Below, one piece after another: positions 58,013 through 64,000 of a DNA stretch of 64,000 bases (positions are counted from its first letter, which is position 1; each line of letters starts with the position of its first letter). The notes under the pieces are model-generated. The model was not told where the DNA came from. It saw only the letters and a list, made by a program, of their open reading frames with translations, and did no database searches. This stretch comes from Herbaspirillum aquaticum (GTDB lineage Bacteria; Pseudomonadota; Gammaproteobacteria; Burkholderiales; Burkholderiaceae_D), in NCBI RefSeq assembly GCF_002213425.1, contig NZ_NJGV01000002.1:1-64000 (forward strand). The letters are read 5' to 3'. The translations under genes and the position numbers were made by a program.

Positions 58013-58330
58013 ATTCCCCAGCGTCATGCTTCAGGGAAATTTCTGCACTTTTGTACAATTCAAGAGCAATTTATAGGAAACCCTTGCTGAGCAAGCATGT
58101 CAGAAAATGGCAGCTTGCTTATCAACAGGCTTGTTCACAGCTTTTGTGGATAACTTGCCTGGCGGCTTGGTTTCCAGGGGGGAACCAGCCGGCACGGAGC
58201 GGGGGCGAATTTGCGTATAATGCGCATCCGTTCATGCTGACAAAAGCCTGACGCGCCGGGGAAGTCGAGGAGATTCCTGGAACCTCCACACCCCGTCCAC
58301 CATGTTTGTTTTTTCTTCACCAAGGGTTTG
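58013..58330. other. Gap with DnaA-box-like sites and a structured leader (318 bases)
   Basis: No protein gene is supportable here. Three DnaA-box-like motifs lie at 58119-58153, a perfect TATAAT at 58216-58221, and a nested stem (CGGGG 58257-58261 with CCCCG 58291-58295, and an inner GGAG..CTCC stem). The TATAAT has no good -35 partner. It may drive the following small secreted-protein gene. Confidence 0.4.
58119..58153. promoter_or_regulatory. Cluster of DnaA-box-like sequences
   Basis: TTATCAACA at 58119-58127 (one mismatch to TTATCCACA), TTGTTCACA at 58131-58139 (two mismatches) and TGTGGATAA at 58145-58153 (exact match on the minus strand). Three within 35 bases is unlikely by chance in GC-rich DNA. 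dnaA, dnaN and gidA are not in the window, so this is probably not oriC. Confidence 0.45.
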
Positions 58331-58756
58331 ATGCGCCGACTGCTGCTCCTGCTGCTGACTCTGCTGATCCCGCTGCAATTGCTGGCAGCCACGGGAGAGG
58401 TCCAGCTGCGCGAGCAGTTGCGTGAACAGTTGCAGGTCCCGGCCACCTCATCATCGGCTGCGCACCTGCACGCGTTTGCCAAGGGCAGCGGCCATGCCTG
58501 CCCGGCCGCCGTGCCTGCCGCCTGGCCGGCCGCCGCAGTCGATGCGTTGGCTGCGGGCAGCCTGACGGGCGATGAAGTGCCCGCCAGCGACGATGACGAC
58601 CAGCCTGGTGCCCAGGGCGAGCTGGAAGATCCCGCGTTGCCCGCCGCCATTGCCACGCCCGGACTGCACTGGTTTCCGTTTCCCCATGCCTTTGCGGCAA
58701 GCCTGAACTGGTCGTCCTTCCTGCGCGACCAGCTGCGTCCCCCGCCATTGGCATAA
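58331..58756 (+). CDS. Hypothetical secreted protein
   Basis: 141 residues from ATG 58331. MRRLLLLLLTLLIPLQLLAA is a clear signal peptide. The mature part is Ala/Pro-rich with an acidic stretch (GDEVPASDDDDQPG) and a C-terminal Phe/Trp/Pro region (LHWFPFPHAF). General shape recalls small CzcI-like metal-efflux accessory proteins, but His is scarce and no metal genes adjoin it, so I do not assign it. htpX follows 149 bases later. Confidence 0.6.
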   Translation: MRRLLLLLLTLLIPLQLLAATGEVQLREQLREQLQVPATSSSAAHLHAFAKGSGHACPAAVPAAWPAAAVDALAAGSLTGDEVPASDDDDQPGAQGELEDPALPAAIATPGLHWFPFPHAFAASLNWSSFLRDQLRPPPLA

Positions 58757-58905
58757 GCCCTCCGTCGTGCGCACCTGCCGCGGGGCAGGGCGCAGGTGCG
58801 GCTGCAGTGTGCTGCCTTGCCGCGCACGCCTGACCATTGACTCCCATTGTTCCATCCGCCGTGCTGCGCTTGCGCACGGTACCTTTTCGTTCATCAGGAA
58901 AAACC

Positions 58906-59784
58906 ATGAAACGCATTGTTCTGTTCCTCGTCACCAACCTCGCCGTGATGTTGGTCCTGAGCTTCACCGCCAGCCTGCTCGGCGTGAACCGCTACCTCAC
59001 TGCCAACGGCCTCAACTTCGGCATGCTGCTGGTGTTCTGCGGCCTGATGGGGTTTGGCGGCTCCTTCATTTCGCTGTTCATGTCCAAGACCATCGCCAAG
59101 TGGTCCACCGGTGCGCGCGTGATCGAGCAGCCGCAGAATTCCACCGAACTGTGGCTGCTGCAAACCGTCCAGACCCTGGCTACCCGCGCCCAGCTGCCCA
59201 TGCCGGAAGTGGCGGTCTATGACGGCCCGCCCAATGCCTTCGCCACCGGCGCCAGCAAGAGCAATTCGCTGGTGGCGGTTTCCACCGGCCTGCTGCAAGG
59301 CATGACCAAGGAAGAAGTGGAAGCCGTGCTGGCCCACGAAGTGGCCCACATCGCCAACGGCGACATGGTCACGCTGACCCTGATCCAGGGCGTGGTCAAT
59401 ACCTTCGTGATGTTCTTCGCGCGCATCGTCGGCTATTTCGTCGACTCTTTCCTGCGCAGGAACAACGAAGAAAACAGCGGCCCCGGCATCGGCTACATGG
59501 TGACCGTGTTCGTCTGTGAAATCGTCTTCGGCATCCTGGCCAGCATCATCGTCATGTACTTCTCGCGCCAGCGTGAATACCGCGCCGATGCCGGTGCCGC
59601 AGCCCTGATGGGCAGCAAGGTGCCGATGATGAACGCGCTGCGCCGCCTGGGTGGCCTGCAGTCCGATGGCCTGCCGCAGAACCTGCAGGCCTCCGGCATT
59701 TCCGGCCGTGAATCGTGGCTGGGCCTGTTCTCCAGCCACCCGCCGCTGGAGTCGCGCATCGCCGCCCTGCAGGCTGCACGCTGA
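58906..59784 (+). CDS. htpX: Protease HtpX
   Basis: 292 residues from ATG 58906. Two N-terminal membrane helices, the zinc motif [11 protein letters not shown] with the third ligand in [12 protein letters not shown], and two more helices between. It is an inner-membrane metalloprotease that removes damaged membrane proteins. Three envelope quality-control genes (htpX, mucD, rpoE) occur in this window but not in one operon. Confidence 0.96.
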   Translation: MKRIVLFLVTNLAVMLVLSFTASLLGVNRYLTANGLNFGMLLVFCGLMGFGGSFISLFMSKTIAKWSTGARVIEQPQNSTELWLLQTVQTLATRAQLPMPEVAVYDGPPNAFATGASKSNSLVAVSTGLLQGMTKEEVEAVLAHEVAHIANGDMVTLTLIQGVVNTFVMFFARIVGYFVDSFLRRNNEENSGPGIGYMVTVFVCEIVFGILASIIVMYFSRQREYRADAGAAALMGSKVPMMNALRRLGGLQSDGLPQNLQASGISGRESWLGLFSSHPPLESRIAALQAAR

Positions 59785-59790
59785 TGCCAT

Positions 59791-59828
59791 GCTGGCGGAC
59801 CGCACCGCGCCAAGTGCGGCCCGCCAGC
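59791..59828 (+). terminator. Strong hairpin after htpX
   Basis: GCTGGCGG-A-CCGCAC pairs with GTGCGG-C-CCGCCAGC around an eight-base loop, but no T-run follows. It may stabilise the mRNA end or act with Rho. Confidence 0.4.
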
Positions 59829-59987
59829 GGCGGCACCTGCGTGGCTGTCATGCCCGCGTATTCACGCGCGTGTTAGTCTTTGTGACGCTTCGTTCCCGCG
59901 TTTCGCGCGCAGGCACGAAGCCGTCCGGCCGCCAGTGTCACAGTCATCTCCGACAAATTCATCCACCTTAGAAAGGAACCCTGACTG

Positions 59988-61628
59988 ATGCCCCATCACA
60001 CTCCCCTGATCGCCACCATTGTCGCCGGCCTGGTCCTGGCCTTCATCTTCGGGACCCTGGCCCATCGCCTGAAAATGCCGCCGCTGATCGGCTACCTGGT
60101 GGCCGGTATCGCCATCGGCCCGTTCACGCCCGGCTTCGTGGGCGACGCCGACCTGGCCCAGGAGCTGGCCGAGATCGGGGTGATCCTGCTGATGTTTGGC
60201 GTCGGTCTGCACTTTTCGCTGAAGGACCTGTTGTCGGTCAAGAACATCGCCATTCCAGGCGCAGTGGCGCAGATCGCCATCGCCACCTTGCTCGGCATGG
60301 GCCTGGGCTGGCTGCTGGGCTGGCCTGTCGGGGAGGGCTTCCTGTTCGGCCTGGCGCTGTCGGTAGCCAGTACTGTCGTGTTGCTCAAGGCGCTGCAGGA
60401 ACGCCGCTTGGTGGAGACCCAGCGCGGCCGCATCGCCGTGGGCTGGCTCATCGTCGAGGACATCGCCATGGTGCTGGCGCTGGTGCTCATTCCTGCGCTC
60501 TCCGGCATCCTCGGTGGCAAGGGCGAGGCGCTCTCGGGCAATGCCGTGCTGCTGACCCTGGGCCTGACGCTGGGCAAGGTGGTGGCCTTCGTGGCGGTGA
60601 TGCTCATCGTCGGGCGCCGCGTCATCCCCTGGATCCTGGAGCGCATCGCCGATACCGGCTCGCGTGAGTTGTTCCGCCTGGCCGTACTGGCCATCGCGCT
60701 GGGCTTTGCGCTGGGGTCGGCCTATGTGTTCGGGGTGTCCTTCGCGCTGGGGGCTTTCTTTGCCGGCATGATCCTGTCCGAATCCGAACTGAGCCATCGT
60801 GCCGCCGAAGAGTCGCTGCCGCTGCGCGATGCCTTCTCGGTGCTCTTCTTCGTTTCGGTGGGCATGCTGTTCGACCCATCGATCCTGGTGCGCGAACCGC
60901 TGCTGGTGCTGGCGACCGTGCTCATTATCGTGGTCGGCAAGTCGCTGGCGGCCTGGCTGATCGTGCGCGCATTCGGTCACCCGAATTCGACGGCGCTCAC
61001 CATTTCCGCCAGCCTGGCGCAGATTGGTGAATTTTCTTTCATCCTGGCCACACTCGGCCTGTCGCTGGACCTGCTCTCGCCGATGGCGCGCGACCTGATC
61101 CTGGGCGGTGCCATCCTGTCGATCCTGATCAACCCCTTGCTGTTCTCCCTGCTGGATCGCTACGAAGCGCGTCACGCCGAGCCTGCAGACGTGCAGGACG
61201 TGCCGCCCACGGTGGACCTGCAGGATCACGTGGTGCTGGTCGGCTATGGCCGTGTCGGCCGGGGTATCGGCGAGCAGTTGCGTGCGCAGGGCAGGCCTTT
61301 CGTGGTGATCGAGGCGCAGCGCGAGCATCTGGAGGCGTTGCGCCAGGATGGCGTGCCGGCGCTGTATGGCAATGCGGCCCAGAGCGAACTGCTCAAAGCG
61401 GCTGCTGTTGAGCGCGCACGCTGGCTGCTGGTGGCGATTCCGGAAGTCTTCGAAGCCGGGCAGGTGATCGAAAATGCACTGGAGCTCAATGCCGGGCTGA
61501 AGGTCGTGGCGCGCGCCCATTCCGATGCCGAGATCGAGCACCTGGAAAAGCATGGTGCCCAGCGCGTCATCATGGGCGAGCGCGAGATTGCGCGCGGCAT
61601 GCTGGAGTCGGTGGGGCAGGGTGCCTGA
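59988..61628 (+). CDS. KefB/YbaL-type cation:proton antiporter
   Basis: 546 residues. A CPA2 exchanger domain with about 12 membrane helices (MPPLIGYLVAGIAIGPFTPG, SVASTVVLLKALQERRL) is followed by a TrkA-N domain (about 405-520, HVVLVGYGRVGRGIGEQL) that binds NAD(H) or similar. No TrkA-C domain is visible. It probably exchanges K+ for H+ and is gated by the nucleotide domain. Closest named type by layout is YbaL. Confidence 0.92.
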   Translation: MPHHTPLIATIVAGLVLAFIFGTLAHRLKMPPLIGYLVAGIAIGPFTPGFVGDADLAQELAEIGVILLMFGVGLHFSLKDLLSVKNIAIPGAVAQIAIATLLGMGLGWLLGWPVGEGFLFGLALSVASTVVLLKALQERRLVETQRGRIAVGWLIVEDIAMVLALVLIPALSGILGGKGEALSGNAVLLTLGLTLGKVVAFVAVMLIVGRRVIPWILERIADTGSRELFRLAVLAIALGFALGSAYVFGVSFALGAFFAGMILSESELSHRAAEESLPLRDAFSVLFFVSVGMLFDPSILVREPLLVLATVLIIVVGKSLAAWLIVRAFGHPNSTALTISASLAQIGEFSFILATLGLSLDLLSPMARDLILGGAILSILINPLLFSLLDRYEARHAEPADVQDVPPTVDLQDHVVLVGYGRVGRGIGEQLRAQGRPFVVIEAQREHLEALRQDGVPALYGNAAQSELLKAAAVERARWLLVAIPEVFEAGQVIENALELNAGLKVVARAHSDAEIEHLEKHGAQRVIMGEREIARGMLESVGQGA

Positions 61629-61733
61629 AGCGGGTTGGGATGTTTTGCCCTGCGCGCCTGCAGCATTTTTCTTCACGTGCTAAAGTCCCGGCTGCTGTCG
61701 TGGCGGACCACAGGTCCGCTGCGCGGCAACAAG
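61629..61733. other. Promoter region of riboswitch transcript
   Basis: No gene is seen. TAAAGT at about 61680 is a possible -10 box for the transcript that carries the FMN riboswitch, but the -35 is unclear. Confidence 0.3.
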
Positions 61734-61892
61734 TTCTCGGGGCGGGGTGAAACTCCCCACCGGCGGTAATCAGGCGGCACCTGGCGGTGTTGCGTGTAGC
61801 CCGCGAGCGCCCGGCCTGTCGCCATGACGAGCCGGGGTCAGCAGACCTGGTGTGATTCCGGGGCCGACGGTCACAGTCCGGATGAAAGAGAA
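61734..61892 (+). promoter_or_regulatory. FMN riboswitch (RFN element)
   Basis: Conserved aptamer segments are present in order: GGGGCGGGGTGAAACTCCCC, then ACCGGCGGTAATCAGG, GAGCC..GGGGTCAGCAGA, CTGGTGTGATTCC, and GGGGCCGACGGTCACAGTCC. The closing P1 stem pairs TTCTC (61734-61738) with GAGAA (61888-61892). It lies 91 bases upstream of ribH and should turn the gene off when FMN is high. Confidence 0.97.
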
Positions 61893-61982
61893 CGGGATGT
61901 CCGGTGTCGTGCCGCTTTTTGGCGGCGCGCGCGGCCGCGCATTCCCACGCCCTGTTTATTCATCGAACAGGAGTCCTGAACC

Positions 61983-62507
61983 ATGTCGCAATCGCATCAA
62001 TCGCATCTCTCTGCCGTACCTTCCCACCACGCCCAACGCATCGCCTTCGTCCAGGCCAGCTGGCACAAGGACATCGTCGACCAGTGCCGCATCGCCTTCA
62101 CCGAGGAGATGGCCAAGCTGGGCTGGCCGGCCTCCAGCATCGATTTCTTCGAACTGCCGGGCGCCTTCGAAATCCCCCTGCACGCCAAGGTCCTGGCCAA
62201 GACCGGCAAGTACGCCGGCATCGTGGCCAGTGGCCTGGTGGTCGATGGCGGCATCTATCGCCATGACTTCGTGGCGCAATCGGTCATCTCGGCGCTCATG
62301 CAGGTGCAGCTGGAAACCGAAGTGCCGGTCTTCTCGGCCGTGCTGACCCCGCATCATTTCCACTCCCACAGCGAACACCACGATTACTTCCACCAGCATT
62401 TCCTGGTCAAGGGACGTGAAGCCGCGCACGCTTGCGCTACCACGGTGGCCAAGCTGGCGGAAGTGCGCGCAGCCGATGCTGCGCAGCGCAGCCTGAACGC
62501 GGCCTGA
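61983..62507 (+). CDS. ribH: 6,7-dimethyl-8-ribityllumazine synthase, riboswitch-controlled type
   Basis: 174 residues. It has IAFVQASWHKDIVDQC, ELPGAFEIPLHAK, and the catalytic His in DGGIYRHDFVAQSV. The C-terminal region has a His-rich stretch (HHFHSHSEHHDYFHQHF) typical of type II (RibH2-like) enzymes. It is not in a rib operon: no ribD, E or BA neighbours are present. The ribosome site (CAGGAGTCCTG) is a short palindrome that could be sequestered. Confidence 0.92.
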   Translation: MSQSHQSHLSAVPSHHAQRIAFVQASWHKDIVDQCRIAFTEEMAKLGWPASSIDFFELPGAFEIPLHAKVLAKTGKYAGIVASGLVVDGGIYRHDFVAQSVISALMQVQLETEVPVFSAVLTPHHFHSHSEHHDYFHQHFLVKGREAAHACATTVAKLAEVRAADAAQRSLNAA

Positions 62508-62610
62508 GGCTTGGCCCCGGCCGCCTGCGCTACTGATGCAGGCGGTTGAAGCAGCGATTGCGGGGGATTCGTCGGAATCGCCCGCCGGGTGCGGAAGTGG
62601 CCAAATTTAG

Positions 62611-62638
62611 CTTCACATTGCGCTTAACATTTGTGAAG
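62611..62638. promoter_or_regulatory. Inverted repeat upstream of PVYV-repeat gene
   Basis: CTTCACA at 62611-62617 and TGTGAAG at 62632-62638 are perfect inverted copies with centres 21 bases apart. They lie just upstream of a candidate promoter. Confidence 0.4.
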
Positions 62639-62645
62639 CATTTGC

Positions 62646-62674
62646 TTACAACCCTTACGGCTTTCGCCTAGAGT
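62646..62674 (+). promoter_or_regulatory. Candidate promoter of PVYV-repeat gene
   Basis: TTACAA at 62646-62651 and TAGAGT at 62669-62674 with a 17-base spacer, 58 bases before the coding start. Confidence 0.45.
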
Positions 62675-62731
62675 TGTCAGGTTCGGGGGGATATAGTCAC
62701 GCTACGTCATTCAGAACAACGAGGAGCTATC

Positions 62732-63061
62732 GTGAAAAAGTCGATTTCCCTGATTGCCGGCATGGCTGTCTTTGCTGCCGTTGCCGGTCTGTCCGCAGCA
62801 CCGGCCATGGCCGGACATGTGTCCATCGGCGTCAACATCGGCGTGCCTGCTTACGTGGCTCCGCAGCCTGTGTACGTGCAGCCGGCCCCCGTGTATGCGC
62901 CACCGCCGGTGTATGTGCGCCCGGCACCGGTCTACGTGCGTCCGGCACCGGTTTATTACGCACCGGCCCCGGTGTATGTGGAGCGTGAGTACCATCGTGG
63001 CCATCACCGTCACTGGCATCGTCCGCCGCCGCCCCCGGGCTACGGCTACTGGGGTCGTTGA
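62732..63061 (+). CDS. Secreted Pro/Val/Tyr-repeat protein
   Basis: 109 residues. A signal peptide ends near PAMAGHVS. The mature part is built of short near-repeats of PVYVxPAP-type (about residues 45-85), then a His/Arg-rich and Pro/Gly/Tyr C-terminus. It is likely periplasmic or surface-exposed. Such YXXX-PVY repeat proteins are common in Burkholderiales, and their role is unknown. The ATG follows CGAGGAGCTATC. Confidence 0.7.
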   Translation: MKKSISLIAGMAVFAAVAGLSAAPAMAGHVSIGVNIGVPAYVAPQPVYVQPAPVYAPPPVYVRPAPVYVRPAPVYYAPAPVYVEREYHRGHHRHWHRPPPPPGYGYWGR

Positions 63062-63080
63062 TCCCCGGGCAGCAGGCAAG

Positions 63081-63111
63081 AAAAATGGCGGCTTGAGGGC
63101 CGCCATTTTTT
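63081..63111 (+). terminator. Terminator of PVYV-repeat gene
   Basis: AAAATGGCGGC, a short loop and GCCGCCATTTTTT. Confidence 0.88.
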
Positions 63112-63159
63112 CGTTCATGCAACGCTCAGCCATCGTGCCCGGCTGAACCCGGGCAAGGC

Positions 63160-63720
63160 TTATTTCTTCGCGGGTGCGGTGTCGTCATCGACGTCGACCA
63201 GCAGGTAGCGTTCGGCCGCGCCGAAGAAGCGATCGTAGAAGTCCGGCGAGCGGATGGTTTCGCTGGACACGCGCACCATCGAATCATCGCTGGCGGCAAA
63301 GGGCATCGACACCGATCCCAGGACGCTCACGCCCAGGCTGGCCGAGCTGTTGCTCTTCTTGATGCCGTAGCCATCCTGGGTGGCGCTGGCGAACATGGTC
63401 GAGCTCTTGCCGTTGCCGTTGGAGGCGCACACGACATGGAAGGCGATTTCCATGTGCTTGTCGCTGGCCGGCTGGAAGCTCTTGTTGCCGTCCAGAGTGT
63501 TGTCGGTGGACTTGTTGATCACGTAGCCCTGGCCCAGCAGCGCACGGCGTGCGGCTTCGCAGACGGCTTTTTCGCTGCCGGGGAAGCTGCGCGAGAAGGC
63601 GCTGGTATCGCTGAATTCCTCTTGGTGATAGAAGGCGGTCTTGCCAGTAGTACAAGCAGTCAGGCCGAGGCTGGCGGCGGTGACGAGCAGCAGTGGAATA
63701 GAAAAACGCGGGCGCGGCAT
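63160..63720 (-). CDS. DUF2242-type lipoprotein
   Basis: 186 residues from ATG 63720 (MPRPRFSIPLLL); ATG 63741 is an alternative. A lipobox LTAC lies near residue 22. The mature sequence shows the family pattern: KTAFYHQEEFSDTSAFSRSF, CEAARRALLGQGYVI and a C-terminal DRFFGAAERYL. The family has no known function, and outer-membrane anchoring is likely. It is convergent with the PVYV-repeat gene. Confidence 0.78.
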   Translation of the reverse strand: MPRPRFSIPLLLVTAASLGLTACTTGKTAFYHQEEFSDTSAFSRSFPGSEKAVCEAARRALLGQGYVINKSTDNTLDGNKSFQPASDKHMEIAFHVVCASNGNGKSSTMFASATQDGYGIKKSNSSASLGVSVLGSVSMPFAASDDSMVRVSSETIRSPDFYDRFFGAAERYLLVDVDDDTAPAKK

Positions 63721-63882
63721 GCGGCGGATCTCCGGCAACAATGAGAAGTGGCCTGAATTGTAAAGGATTCACGAAGCTCAGAGTTTGGGCGGATGGTAAA
63801 GATCCGTAACAGATGGCGTATCAGCTGATGAGAACAGGAATGAAGACGCGCGCAGGCAGTCGACATGAAGGTAAAATCACTT

Positions 63883-64000
63883 GTCGAATTGCCTGACTGA
63901 AAGTAATGTTAGGAGATTCAAGGGAGTGGTCTTCCATCGGGACGATCATGAATTTGCCGGGCAAGCCGGGCACATTCGCAAACGGCCTCGTCAAGGAACA
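63883..64000 (+). other. Promoter and possible start of next gene, cut by window end
   Basis: TTGTCG at 63883-63888 and TAATGT near 63906 form a possible promoter. Frames opening at ATG 63907 or ATG 63949 (MNLPGKPGTFANGLVKE) run to the window edge without a stop. Neither has a strong ribosome site. There is too little sequence to name it. Confidence 0.3.

Noticed and set aside
58119..58153. Chromosome replication origin
   Set aside because: DnaA-box-like sites exist, but there is no dnaA, dnaN, rpmH or gidA neighbour and no AT-rich unwinding region, so oriC is unlikely.
59862..61676. 604-residue minus-strand frame
   Set aside because: Antisense of the KefB/YbaL-type gene; His/Gln/Asp-rich shadow composition.

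Overview
This window is a GC-rich bacterial chromosome segment. The most likely source is a betaproteobacterium of the Oxalobacteraceae, probably Herbaspirillum or a close relative. That is inferred from protein character, codon use and gene order (trxB-ftsK-lolA-rarA-serS; yceD-rpmF-plsX-fabHDG-acpP-fabF-rpoE-rseAB-mucD-lepA-lepB-rnc-era-recO-pdxJ-acpS-nagZ-uvrC-pgsA). No database search was possible. Nearly all of it is core genome in good condition.

Layout. 1-1281 is an AT-richer accessory patch: a truncated tyrosine-recombinase-like fragment, an antisense gene fragment, an unknown ORF and a 12-bp imperfect inverted repeat. It ends inside a PA0069-type radical SAM gene, which has lost its N-terminus and any usable start codon. 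2228-4624 holds an LRR/protein-kinase fusion, an Smr nuclease and an I78-type inhibitor lipoprotein. 4769-15075 carries redox, division, lipoprotein-transport and translation genes (trxB, ftsK, lolA, fdxA, rarA, alanyl-tRNA editing, LysR, serS). 15177-22657 is regulatory: an EAL-CBS-GGDEF protein, tRNA-Ser(CGA), a HAMP-GGDEF diguanylate cyclase, LacI and MarR regulators with visible palindromes, and an HPP-CBS membrane protein. 23047-46557 is a long housekeeping block: fatty-acid and phospholipid synthesis, the envelope-stress sigma factor with its anti-sigma factors and protease, then translation, RNA processing, repair and cofactor genes. 46579-47305 is a tRNA cluster (four identical Gly-GCC genes and one Cys-GCA) with near-consensus promoters. 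47608-51217 has cheV and three cobalamin-assembly/salvage genes. 51214-55846 pairs a Cache-domain histidine kinase and a NarL-type regulator with a divergent cstA-yjiX pyruvate-uptake type unit. 56056-58012 is a tightly overlapping receiver-CheC-PAS/GGDEF operon. The right end holds htpX, a KefB/YbaL-type antiporter, an FMN riboswitch driving a lone lumazine synthase, and two small envelope proteins.

How the genes work together. plsX-fabH-fabD-fabG-acpP-fabF is a complete initiation/elongation module of type II fatty acid synthesis. rpoE-rseA-rseB-mucD is a complete envelope-stress circuit. lepB, lolA, htpX and mucD all serve envelope protein export and quality control. Three GGDEF proteins, one EAL domain, CheV and CheC indicate heavy investment in c-di-GMP and chemotaxis signalling.

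The observations most worth follow-up are: the element junction that decapitates the radical SAM gene; the LRR-kinase with a very short activation segment; the REC-CheC-diguanylate cyclase operon; a terminator-like hairpin in the lepA leader; an unexplained antisense ORF between lepB and rnc; a cluster of DnaA-box-like sites near 58,135; and repeated regulator-like motifs in the cstA promoter region. I saw no CRISPR array, rRNA gene, intact insertion sequence or recognisable phage.
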